DNA from: Betaproteobacteria bacterium
Lineage (GTDB): Bacteria; Pseudomonadota; Gammaproteobacteria; Burkholderiales; Burkholderiaceae_C
DNA length: 14,594 nucleotides
Reading direction: 5' to 3'
NCBI GenBank assembly: GCA_005884255.1
Contig: VBDL01000051.1
Span: 1 to 14,594 of the forward strand
Shown: in pieces, positions 1-11,200 of the stretch
How positions within the stretch are numbered: the stretch's first letter is position 1
How the letters are laid out: each line of letters starts with the position of its first letter
The notes under the pieces: model-generated
What the model saw: only the letters and a program-made list of their open reading frames with translations
What the model was told of the DNA's origin: nothing
Databases searched by the model: none
Position numbers and translations under genes: made by a program

Positions 1-1507
1 GCGCCTGCGCCACGGCCCAGTCGATGTAGCGCCGGTCCTGCGGCGAGGGCTGGTCCACGATGTAGGTGCGGTACACCGGCATGCACGCCGCCACTTCGGC
101 CAGCGCCTCGCGCAGCGCGTTGAACGTGTAGTCGCGCGTGCGCCGGTGGGCGCGCGCGACGCGCAGCAGCTCGCCGGCCAGCACCGTCAGCTCCGAGGCG
201 AGCGAGCTGCGCTGGATGGCGCGCTTGCCGTCGTGCGCGAGTTCGTCGAAGTCCTGCGCCTGGCCGCTGAAGCCGCGCCAGATGCGGTCCATGCGCGCGC
301 GTGCGGCGCCATCGACGAGCACCCCGTTGGCCACGTTGGCGAAGCGATAGCCGGTGGTGCCGTGCAGCGCCCAGCGCTGCGGCACGTCCTCGTGCGCCGC
401 GGCGATCTTCTCGGCCACCACGTACAGCGGCCGCGGCGGGCGGCCGTGGGCCTCCTGCGCGGGTAGCACCACGCCGGCGCGGTGCGCATAGCCTCGCTGC
501 AGACGCTCGAAGTACTGCGCCGGGTCGAGCAGCCCGTCCGGGTGGTCGATGCGCAGCCCGTCCACGGCCTGCGCGGCGGCCAGCTCCAGCGCGAAGCCGT
601 GCGTCGCCTCGAACACCGCCGGCTCCTCGACGCGCAGCGCGGCCAGCTCGTTGATGTCGAAGAAGCGGCGGTAGTTGATCTCGTCGCTCGCCACGCGCCA
701 GTAGGCGAGCCGGTAGGCCTGCGCTTCGTGAAGTGCTTCCAGCCCATCGGCATCCTGCGCCTCCAGTTCCGCCTGCAGCGCGCCGCGGGCGGCATCGTCC
801 GCATGCAGCAGCGCGGCCAGCTTCGACTTGAGCGCTTCCTTGTCGTGCGCGCGCTGCAGCCGCGCTTGCAGCACTTCCACATCGCGAGCCGGCAGACGCT
901 CGAAGCCCTCAGCCAAGGACTGCAGGGCGGCGCTCAGCCCTGGCCCCGAGCGCTGCGCCGCGCTGTGCAGAAGCGGCGCGAGGCTGCGCGGGTCGAGCGG
1001 GAAGCGGTGCTCCTCGTAGTGCAGCTCGATCGCGCCGCGAGCCGCATCCAGGCGCAGCTGCAGCCGGCCGTCTTCCAGCACACGGCCGAAATGCTCACCC
1101 AGCACGGGCAGCAGCACCTTGCCCTCGAGCGCGCGATCCACCGGCTGCCAGTCGATGTCGAAGTAGCGCGCGTACAGCGAGGCCGGGCCGTTCTCCAGCA
1201 CGTCCATCCACCAGGCGTTGTCGCTGCCGATGCCCATGTGGTTGGGTACCAGGTCCAGCAGCAGCCCGAGGCCCTGCGCGCGCGCCGCGGCGCGGAAGCG
1301 CTCGAAGCCTGCGCGGCCGCCCAGCTCGGGGTTGATCTCGTCGTGCGCGACGACGTCGTAGCCGTGCAGGCTGCCCGGTCGCGCACGCGTGAGCGGCGAG
1401 CAGTACACGTGGCTCACGCCCAGCCGCTGCAGGTAGGGCAGCACCTGCAGCGCATCGTCGAAGCCGAAGCCCGCGTGGAACTGCAGGCGGTACGTCGCAC
1501 GCGGCAC
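1..1507 (-). CDS. treY: TreY, maltooligosyltrehalose synthase, N-terminal part, in frame with MalQ (3' end outside window)
   Basis: GH13_26 enzyme that isomerises the reducing-end linkage of maltooligosaccharides to alpha,alpha-1,1, giving the substrate of TreZ. About 502 codons are present from VPRATYRLQFHAGFGFDD to the window edge. I read every codon from 2110 to 1 in this frame and found no stop. Seen: SHVYCSPLTRARPGSLHGYD, LLDLVPNHMGIGSDNAWW, DEINYRRFFDINELAALR, nucleophile Asp at 545-547 (GLRIDHPDGL), acid/base Glu at 410-412 (VVAEKI), GTTGYRFANVANG, and TRDYTFNALREALAE. The third catalytic Asp and the C-terminal 350-400 residues are beyond the edge. There is no separate ATG; an in-frame GTG at 1505-1507 with GAGG five bases upstream could start a stand-alone TreY, otherwise it is the C-terminal half of a MalQ-TreY protein. 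No gap was noticed inside TreY itself. Confidence 0.92.
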   Translation of the reverse strand, partial: MPRATYRLQFHAGFGFDDALQVLPYLQRLGVSHVYCSPLTRARPGSLHGYDVVAHDEINPELGGRAGFERFRAAARAQGLGLLLDLVPNHMGIGSDNAWWMDVLENGPASLYARYFDIDWQPVDRALEGKVLLPVLGEHFGRVLEDGRLQLRLDAARGAIELHYEEHRFPLDPRSLAPLLHSAAQRSGPGLSAALQSLAEGFERLPARDVEVLQARLQRAHDKEALKSKLAALLHADDAARGALQAELEAQDADGLEALHEAQAYRLAYWRVASDEINYRRFFDINELAALRVEEPAVFEATHGFALELAAAQAVDGLRIDHPDGLLDPAQYFERLQRGYAHRAGVVLPAQEAHGRPPRPLYVVAEKIAAAHEDVPQRWALHGTTGYRFANVANGVLVDGAARARMDRIWRGFSGQAQDFDELAHDGKRAIQRSSLASELTVLAGELLRVARAHRRTRDYTFNALREALAEVAACMPVYRTYIVDQPSPQDRRYIDWAVAQA

Positions 1508-1576
1508 CGTCGCCTCGGCACGCGGCTGCGCCGACGCGTGCAGCGGCGCATGCGGGCGCAGTTGCGCGAGGCGGGT
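1508..1576 (-). other. MalQ-TreY linker
   Basis: Between the last recognisable MalQ helix (ADARVQALSTRL) and the first TreY strand (RATYRLQFHAGF) lie about 20 residues rich in Ala, Pro and His (AQLRPHAPLHASAQPRAEAT). It has no stop codon and no ATG in frame. The composition is that of a flexible interdomain linker. It could also be a remnant of a lost stop/start junction. Confidence 0.7.
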
Positions 1577-3699
1577 GCTCAGCGCTTGCACGCGCGCGTC
1601 GGCCGCCAGCGCCGGCAGCGCGAGCGGCAGCTTGCGCCGCCAGTTGGGATGCTCGTCCACCGTGCCGGGCAGGTTGGGCTGGTCGAGCACGCCGAGCGCG
1701 TCCTCCAGCTGCATCACCATCACGCGCGAGGGCGCCATGGCGACGTAGGCGTGCACGGCCTCGACCAGCTCCTGCGTCAGCGGCGCCTCGGCCGCGGCCT
1801 GCGCGCCCTCAGCCAACAGGCCGGCGCGCTGCAGCGCCTCCAACAGGCGCTCGCGATCCTGCGCGCGCGCGGCCTGTTGCTGCGCGAGCTGTGCCGGGCT
1901 CGTGTAGAGCCCGAGGCGCGCGCGCACCTGCAGGTCGTGACCGCTCCACCAGCCGGCCAGCGTGGGCAGGTCGTGCGTGCTCACGGCCACCAGCGCCTCG
2001 TGCGGGTAGGCCTGCGGGGGCTTGAACGCGCCGTCCTCGCCGCGCTCGAAGTACAGCAGCCGGTACGAGAGCAGCTCGTTGCGCGCCAGTGCAGCGCGCA
2101 TCTCGTCGTCACCATGCAGCGGTTGCGCTCGCTCTCCAGCGTGACGATGGCCATCAGCTCGGGCAGCGGATAGCGCACGTAGGCCCCTTCGCGCGCGTCG
2201 TGGCCGCCGGGCACCCAGTACAGGCGCATGAGCCCCATCACGTGGTCGATGCGCAAGGCCCCCGCGTGGCGCATGCACGCGCGCAGCGTGTCGATGAAGA
2301 ACCTGCAGCGCTCTTCGGCCAGCCGGTCGGGCCGCAGCGGCGGCAGGCCCCAGTCCTGGCCGTTCGGGTTGAACTCGTCGGGCGGTGCGCCGACGGAGGC
2401 GCCGCGCGCGTAGAGCGCGTCGTGCGCCCAGGCATCGGAGCCGGCGCGGTCGACCGACACCGCGAGGTCCAGGTACAGGCCCACGGCCACGCCGCGCTCG
2501 CGGCAGCGGCGCGCGATGGCGCCCAGCTGCAGGTCGGCCTGCCATTGCAGGTACTCGAAGTATTCGATGCGCTCAGCGTGCTCGGCCTGGAAGCGCTGCA
2601 CGGCCGGCGCCTGCGCATCGCGATACTCGGGCGGCCACACCGGCCAGCCCCACACCGCGGAATCCGCGCCATGAAAGCGCGCCTGCAGGGCCTCGAAGCT
2701 GGCGTGCCAGCGCAGCGCGGGGCCGCGCTCGGCCTGGAAGGTGCGGAAGGCGCGGCCGCGCGCGCTGGCCGTGTGCAGATGGCGCTCGCGAAAGTGCGCG
2801 TACAGCCGCTCCAGCACCTCGAACTTCGCCGCCGCCACGCCCGCGTAGTCCACCTGCTCGGCCGCGCGCAGCCGTGCCAGCCGTTGCTGGAAGGCGGCCT
2901 CGCGCACCCGGCGCTGCTCCGGCTCGCACTCGCGGAAGTCCTCGAGCGCCTCGACATCCAGGTACAGCACGTTCAGCTGCGAGCGCGACGACGGGCTGTA
3001 CGGGCTCGCATGCGCCGGGTTGTGCGGGAACAGCGCGTGCAGCGGGTTCAGCCCGACGATGCCCGCGCCGCGCTCGGCGAAGGTCTCGACGAGCACGGAT
3101 AGGTCACCGAAGTCGCCCATGCCCCAGTTGCGCTCGGAGCGCAACGCGTACAGCTGCACCGCCGGCCCCCACACGCGCCCGTCGCCGTGCAGCGAGTCCG
3201 GCCGGTAGCAATGCGGCGGCGCCGCCACGAGCAGTGCCTCGCAGGAGGCGCCGTCGAGCCCCTCGGGGTGCAGCGCGAAGCGGTGGTAGCCCGCGGGCAG
3301 CGGCCGCTCGATGGCCAGGCGCAGAGCGCGCATGGCGCGGCCGGCCACGCTGGCCTGCGCCAGCTCGTCGCACGCCGCGGCCTCGGTCTCGCCGGTGTGC
3401 TGCGCGCCGCCTTCCTCGTGCAAGGTCCAGCGCAGCCACGACAGCGCGGCGGGCACGCGCACGATGAGCTCGAAGCGCGGTGCCTCGGCGGCCAGCGCGA
3501 CGACCGGCGGCATGGCCACGCGCCAGTCGTCGGCCTCGGCCTGCGCGAGCGAGGGCGCATCGGGCGACTCGACGCCGAACTCGCCGAGCACGGCGCGCAG
3601 GCCCGCCTCGGGCACCTCGTGGCGCTGGCCCCAGATGTCGTCGTAGGCGCAAGCGATGCCGACGCGCTCGCACCAGCGCAGCAGCGCCTCGTCAGGCAT
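1508..3699 (-). CDS. malQ: MalQ, 4-alpha-glucanotransferase, frameshifted with loss of the GEDLG segment; fused to TreY
   Basis: GH77 amylomaltase that shuffles glucan chains between short maltooligosaccharides. ATG at 3697-3699 (GGAG 7 nt upstream; 8-nt overlap with treZ) opens 530 good codons: MPDEALLRWCERVGI, an N-terminal region of about 180 residues, VQLYALRSERNWGMGDF, NPLHALFPHNPAHASPYSPSSR, GAPPDEFNPNGQDWG, and the nucleophile Asp485 in LRIDHVMGLMRLYWVP. After ESERNRCMV (to 2110) the frame is wrong and stops at 1981. The correct sequence resumes in another frame with DEMRAALARNELLSYRLLYFER (from 2107), STHDLPTLAGWW (third catalytic Asp at 1970-1972) and DEHPNWRRKLPL. About nine residues usually reading IGEDLGTVP, including the acid/base Glu, are absent. 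The resumed frame has no MalQ stop and runs through a linker into TreY. As written the product would be inactive. Confidence 0.9.
2102..2112 (-). other. Frameshift/deletion junction in malQ
   Basis: Frame one ends in a correct ...NRCMV (GTG at 2110-2112); the next correct codons are GAC GAG ATG from 2107 in a frame shifted by one. Two bases (AC) lie between. The arithmetic requires a net loss of 1 modulo 3. A 25-nt loss from a plain coding of V-IGEDLGTVP-DE leaves exactly the observed junction bases GTGACGACGAG, so one clean deletion explains both the missing residues and the shift. The lost codons are reconstructed from the family, not seen. Confidence 0.85.
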
Positions 3700-3710
3700 G
3701 CGGTGGCTCC
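3692..3710 (-). promoter_or_regulatory. malQ start region with Shine-Dalgarno inside treZ
   Basis: GGAG at 3707-3710 lies seven bases before the malQ ATG (3697-3699). The treZ TGA (3692-3694) falls within an 8-nt overlap (ATGCCTGA). This decides the MalQ start: the same frame is open further upstream, but the residues there do not look like MalQ and lie inside treZ. Confidence 0.75.
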
Positions 3711-5474
3711 AGGCCCACGTGCACGCCGTCGCCCAGCAAGCGCGTCTCGTCGGCGCGCAACGCGAACACGGTCTGGCCGTCGCGGACGAGCGGCGCGGTC
3801 GTCGCGCCGAAGTTGGCCGCGAGCGACCAGGTCGAGCCATCGCCCAGCGTCCACCGGACGTCCAGCACGTCGCCGTCCACACGCCAGCGGCCGCCGTGCC
3901 GCATCGCGGCCAGGCGGGGCACCAGCCATTGGCTGCGCAGCGCCAGCAGCCCGCCGATCAGCACCAGGCGCTCGGCGTGCGGCGACTGCGTGCGCTCATC
4001 CCAGCGCAGCGTGCAGACGTGCAGCGTGGCCTCGGCATTGGGGTCGGGAATGCGCTCGCGCTTCGCCGCGTCGGCGAACGCGGCGAAGCGCTTGAACTCG
4101 TCGCGCCGCCCGCGCGCCACGGACGCCGCCAGCTCGGGGCCGAAATCGCAAAAGTACAGGAAGGGCGTGGCGGCCGCGAACTCCTCGCCCATGAACAGCA
4201 ACGGCACCTGCGGCGACAGCAGCAGGCAGGCGTACAGCGCCTGCAGCCGCGGCGCGAGAGCGAGCGCATCCAACCGCTCGCCGAGCGCGCGGTTGCCGAC
4301 CTGGTCGTGGTTCTGCAGGAAGGCGATGAACGCACAGCCGGGCAGCTGCGCGCTCGGCTCGCCGCGCGGCGCACCGCGCAACGCCGAGCGCTCGCCCTGG
4401 TAGGCAAAGCCTTCGGCGAGCGCGCGCGCGAAGTGCACGAGCGGCGCGTCGGCATAGTCGGCGTAGTAGCCGTCGCGCTCGCCGCTGGCCAGCACATGCG
4501 CCGCGTGGTGCCAATCGTCGTTCCACTGCGCGGTCGCGCACACGGGCTGCAGCGCGGCGTCGCGCTCGAGAAAGCGGGCGATGTTGGCGTCGTTCTCCAG
4601 CACCAGGTGCACATGGCGCTGCCGCCCCGGCCCCGCACGCAGCGCCTGCGCGATCTCGCCGCAGATGTGCTGCGGCGAGCGGTCATCGATGGCGTGCACG
4701 GCGTCCAGGCGCAGGCCGTCCATGCCGAACTCCTCGACCCAGTACAGCGCGTTGTGCACGAAGAAGTCGCGCACCGTGCGGCTGTGCGGGCCGTCGAAGG
4801 CGATCGCCGCGCCCCAGGGCGTGCGGCGCGCGGTGTCGAAGAACTCGCCGGCGTAGGCGTGCAGGTAGTTGCCCTCGGGTCCGAAGTGGTTGTAGACCAC
4901 GTCCAGCAGCACCATCAGCTTGAGGCCGTGCGCGGCTTCGACCAGGCGCTTCAAGTCCTCGGGCGTGCCGTACGACGCGTCGGGGGCGAAGGGCAGCACA
5001 CCGTCGTAGCCCCAGCCGCGCCGGCCCGGGAAGTCGGCCAGGGGCATCAGCTCGATGGCCGTCACGCCGAGCGCCGCCAGCTCGGGCAGGCGCTCGAGCG
5101 CCGCGGCGAAGCTGCCCGCCTCGGTGAACGTGCCGACATGCAGCTCGTAGACGACCGCCTCGTGCCAAGGCCGGCCGCGCCAGCCGGCGTCGCGCCAGTC
5201 GTGGGCCGCGGGGTCGACGACGACGCTCGCGCCATGCACGTCGTCGGGGTTGCTGCGCGAGGCCGGGTCAGGCACGGCCAGGCCGCCGGGCAGCACGAAG
5301 CTGTAGCGCGTGCCGTCGCGTGCGTCGGGCACCACGCGCTCATGCCAGCCGCCGCCGGCACGCTGCAAGGTCAGCTCGCCAGCGCCACCGCGGCGGCGCC
5401 CGGCGCCCACAGCCGGAAGCGCACGCCGCCGCCGTCGAGCACGGCCGCGCCGAAAGGCATTGCGTGTACGCGCT

Positions 5475-5478
<4 letters not shown>
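3692..5478 (-). CDS. treZ: TreZ, maltooligosyltrehalose trehalohydrolase, frameshifted near its 5' end
   Basis: GH13_10 enzyme that releases trehalose from maltooligosyltrehalose made by TreY. The natural start is ATG at 5476-5478, sharing ATGA with the glgX stop; it encodes MKRVHAMPFGAAVLDGG and the typical FRLWAPGAAAVALA, then hits TGA at 5371-5373 after 35 codons. The rest continues in another frame from about 5385: GELTLQRAGGGWHE, then GLAVPDPASR, VYELHVGTFT, GWGYDGVLPFAPDASYG, nucleophile Asp at 4703-4705 (GLRLDAVHAI), acid/base Glu at 4595-4597 (LVLEND) and Asp at 4304-4306 (FLQNHDQVGN). The span is 1787 nt, so a net loss of 1, 4, 7... nt is implied. A late in-frame GTG at 5408-5410 could give a protein lacking the start of the N-terminal beta domain, but has no Shine-Dalgarno. 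All catalytic residues survive in the downstream frame. It may be an assembly error or a pseudogene. The stop overlaps malQ by 8 nt. Confidence 0.9.
5371..5392 (-). other. Frameshift zone in treZ
   Basis: The first frame reads ...AAAVALAS and TGA (5371-5373); the downstream frame reads GELTLQRAGG through the same bases. The switch must fall between about 5374 and 5392. Relatives usually have several more residues between the first strand (RFRLWAP...V.L.L) and the strand that GELTLQ begins, so a small deletion is more likely than a single missing base, but its size cannot be fixed from this sequence. No slippery heptamer is present. Confidence 0.8.
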
Positions 5479-7588
<2,110 letters not shown>

Positions 7589-7592
<4 letters not shown>

Positions 7593-8272
7593 GGTTTATC
7601 GCGGCGCGAGTCGCTCGGCCACCACTCCTCCAACCGCGCCGCGGCCCAGTCCCTGGCGCCCAGGCCGAAGGCCAGCGCGAGGGCGAATACCACACCGGCC
7701 AGCAGGATGAGGAAGGTCGTGCGCACCAGCGTGCCGCCGACCTCGAGCTGGTCCGCCGCGAGGATCAGCACGAAGGTGAGCACCGCGTAGCGCGCGATGC
7801 GGCCCAGCGGCTTGGCATCGGAAATGCCCGCGCCCACGCAGTAGCCGGTCACCGCGTGGCCGACGAAGCGCGCGAAGTAGGTGCCGAAGATGACGACCAG
7901 CAGCGCCAGCAGCAGGCGCGGCACGAACAGCATCGCGCGGCCCAGCAGCTCGGTGACGTAGGCCAGCCCCAGGCTGTTGAAGGCGACGATCAGTGCGGCG
8001 AGGATCACCGCCCAGTAGATGACCACGCCGAGCACCGCGACGCCGTCGGTCTGCATGCCGCCGCGCTGCAGGAAGCCGTCCAACCCCGAGCGCTGGGTGA
8101 CGATGTGCAGATTGATCGCGCGCAGGCCCTTGACGATCGCGAAGCGCGCCGCCTTCGCCAGCAGGAAGCCGGCGATCAGCACCACCAGCGCGACGCCCAG
8201 GCGCGGCAGGAACTCCGCGATCTGGTGGAGGAAGGCTCGCAGCGGGTCCATCAGCACGTCAACGCGTTCCAT
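7589..8272 (-). CDS. Small multi-pass inner-membrane protein, 'conserved TM helix' / MscS-related type
   Basis: A 227-residue membrane protein without a signal peptide. I see five hydrophobic segments at about residues 24-44, 78-99, 113-136, 158-176 and 183-204, and a charged C-terminal tail (EEWWPSDSRRDKP). Segments such as PRLGVALVVLIAGFLLAKA and the end LALAFGLGARDWAAARLEE resemble the 'conserved TM helix' repeat (PF05552) found in CmpX-like and mechanosensitive-channel relatives. The soluble beta domain of a true MscS is absent, so channel activity is not shown. The start at 8272 is favoured over Met8 because GGGAG lies 6 nt upstream. It overlaps treS-mak by 14 nt and glgX by 4 nt (ATGA), so it is translated as part of the sugar operon. 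A link to osmotic stress, to which trehalose responds, is inference. The family assignment is from memory, and the function is unknown. Confidence 0.85.
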
Positions 8273-11200
8273 CGGGGACTCCCATCGGCGAGGCGGCCAG
8301 CAGGTCCAGCAGCCCCTGCACGGGAATGCCGACCCAGTCGGGCCGATTGTTCAACTCGTAGCGCAGCTCGTACAGCGCCTTGTCCAGCTCGTACAGGCCG
8401 AGCAGACCGGTGCCGGGCAGCAGCGCCTCGTCGTACAAGCCCGCGCCCGCGGCCGCGGCCGCCGCGTCGTAGCCGCGCAGGAAGGCCTCGCGCGCCTGCG
8501 CCTGCCAGCGCGCGGCCGGCGGCGCCAGCACGCTCGCGTCGTCCGCGGCGCGCGCGGCGCTGCGCAGCGCCGCCTGCGCGGCGTAGCTGAACGAGCGCAG
8601 CATGCCCGCCACGTCGCGCAGCGGCGAGCGCTTGGCGCGGCGCTCGGCCAAGGTGCGCCCGGGCTCACCCTCGAAGTCGATGATGACGAAGTCGTTCTTC
8701 GCCAGCAGCACCTGGCCGAGGTGGTAGTCGCCGTGCAGGCGCGTCTTCAGTCCCTGCGCCGGCGCGCTGCCGCGCTCGATGAGCGTGCGCAGCGCCTCGC
8801 GCGCGCTCAGCACCGCCTGCGCGGCGTTGTGCAGCTCGCTCGGCAGCTGCGGCAGGCGCTGCTGCAGCAGCGCGAGCGTGTCGTCGAGCTCCTGCTCGAG
8901 GCGGCGCGCGTCCGCGGCCACGTCGCCTGCGCCCAGCGGTTCGGGGTCGAACGCCGCATCGTCGCTGCGCAAAGCGAACGCGAGGTGCATCTCCGCCGTG
9001 CGCCGGCCCAGCGTGCCGATCAGCGCCAGGTAGCCGCCGTGCGTGCCGGGCGCCTCGGGCTCGGGCTTCGCACGCCACAGCTCCAGGTAGCGCTGAAGGT
9101 AGTCGACCGAGTAGCCCCACCCGTCGGCCTGGTGCTCGACATAGCCCTGCACGAGCGCCAGCGTTGTGGGCGTGCCGTCGGCGTCGCGGTACTCGAGCAC
9201 GCCGGCCAGCGGCGCGCACTGCGCGAAGCGCGCCACCTCGGTCAGGTGGCGCCCCAGCTCCACCTCCGGTGTGATGCCCGCACGCACGCAGCGGTAGGCC
9301 TTGACGAGCAACCGCTCGCCGACCGTCACGACGGTGTTGCTGCTGTAGGGGCTCGGGCGCGTGATCGGCTGCGACGCCAGATCCTCGCCGGCCAGCGCGG
9401 CGAACGACGCGGTTGGGAGGAAGTGCAGCGAGCCGAGCGCGGTCTTCAGCTCGTTGCCCGCCGCGAAGGCCTCCAGCAGCGCGCGGCAGAACGGCTCGTC
9501 GGCGAAGGCGTCGCCCATCACCCCGAGCTGCGCCTGCTGCCGCACGCGGGCGATCGCGCTGGGCGCGATCTGTCGTGCACGCTCCTCGTCGCGCTCCTCC
9601 CACGCGAGCGCGAACGGCACGAAGTAGTTCGCCGAGGCCGCGCCGACGCGGACCTCGACGAGCGGCAGCAGCCAGCTGTCGTCGCCGCGCTCCCACACGA
9701 CGCTGTCGATCAGCGTGGCGCGCTCGATCGCGCTGCCCTTGGCGGCGTACCAGCGCTGCGTCTCGATGTAGCGCGGCAGCATGTCGGTCTCGAAGCGCTC
9801 GCGCGTGCGCACGGCCAGGCCGATGCGCCACGGCACCACGCGGTCGCGGAAGAGGCTGGACCAGCCGTCGAACAGCACCAGCACCGGCCGGTCCTCGGCG
9901 GGGCGCAGCTCGGTGTGCCAGCTTGGCACCGGCACGTCGGTGGCGAGGCGGAACCAGTAGAAGCCGTGCGCGGCGATCGTCAGCAGGTAGGGCAGCTCGC
10001 CGATGGGCGGGAACGCGGTGCGCCCGAGCAGCTCCACCGGCACGCGCCCCTGGTAGCGCGCCAGGTCCAGCTCCACCGGCTGCGCCGAGCGCGCGACGTT
10101 GGCCACGCACAGGATCACGTCATCGCCGTACTCGCGCAGGTAGGCCAGCACCTTGCGGTTGCCCGGCTTGAGCAAGCTCAGCGTGCCGCGGCCGAAGGCC
10201 TGGCTGCTGCTGCGCACCAGCAGCAGCCGGCGCATCCAGTGCAGCAGCGACGACGGATCGCGCAGCTGCGACTCGACGTTGACCGCCTGGTAGCCGTAGA
10301 TCGCGTCCATGATCGGCTGCAGGTACAGCCGCTGCGGGTCGGCGCGGCTGAAGCCGGCGTTGCGATCCGGGCTCCACTGCATCGGCGTGCGCACGCCATT
10401 GCGGTCGCCGATGAACACGTTGTCGCCCATGCCCAGCTCGTCGCCGTAGTAGATGATGGGCGAGCCCGGCATCGACAGCAGCAGGCTGTTCATCAGCTTG
10501 ATGCGGTCCATGTCGTTGTCCAGCAGCGTCGCGAGCCGCCGGCGGATGCCCAGGTTGACGCGCGCCTGCTGGTCGGCCGCGTAGATGCTGTACATGTAGT
10601 CGCGTTCCTTGCTGGTCACCATCTCGAGCGTCAGCTCGTCGTGGTTGCGCAGGAAGATCGCCCACTGGCAGGTGGGCGGGATCTCCGGCGTCTGCTCCAG
10701 GATCTCGACCAGCGGGAAGCGGTCTTCCTGCGCGATGGCCATGTACATGCGCGGCATCAGCGGGAAGTGGTAGGCGGCGTGGCACTCGTCGCCGTCGCCG
10801 AAGTACTCGCGCACGTCCTCCGGCCACTGGTTGGCCTCGGCGAGCAGGAAGCGGTTGGAGTAGTTCGCGTCGATGGCCGCGCGCAGCTGCCGGATGATGG
10901 CGTGCGTCTCGGGCAGGTTCTCGTTGCTCGTGCCCTCGCGCTCGACCAGGTAGGGGATCGCATCGAGCCGGAAGCCGTCCACCCCCATGTCGAGCCAGAA
11001 GCGCATCACGCGGAACACCGCCTCCAGCACCTGCGGGTTGTCGAAGTTCAGGTCCGGCTGGTGGCTGAAGAAGCGATGCCAGAAGTAGGCCCGCGCGAGC
11101 GGGTCCCAGGTCCAGTTGGAGGCCTCGGTGTCGGTGAAGATGATGCGCGTGCCGCGGTACTTCTCGTCGGTGTCGCTCCACACGTAGAACTCGCGCTCGG

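Noticed and set aside
1981..2109. The 43 codons after ...NRCMV in the first malQ frame as a genuine alternative MalQ C-terminus
   Set aside because: The sequence (TTRCALHWRATSCSR...) is out-of-frame composition. The other frame over the same bases encodes the conserved MalQ stretch ending STHDLPTLAGWW.
2095..2120. Programmed ribosomal frameshift in malQ
   Set aside because: There is no slippery heptamer or obvious stimulatory structure, and a frameshift could not restore the missing GEDLG residues.
482..2173. Plus-strand open frame of 563 codons opposite treY and the end of malQ
   Set aside because: Register mirror of the MalQ-TreY frame, bounded on the left by the single rare CTA codon (TAG on the plus strand) near 464.
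3700..3882. Upstream extension of MalQ to a 633-codon frame starting at 3882
   Set aside because: The extra 61 residues (Arg/Thr/Ser-rich) are the wrong frame of the treZ C-terminus. The ATG at 3699 has a Shine-Dalgarno and begins true MalQ sequence.
8441..8475. GC-only alternating repeat with NotI-like palindromes as an operator or hairpin
   Set aside because: It encodes an in-frame alanine tract near the C-terminus of the maltokinase domain. Simple codon repetition explains it.
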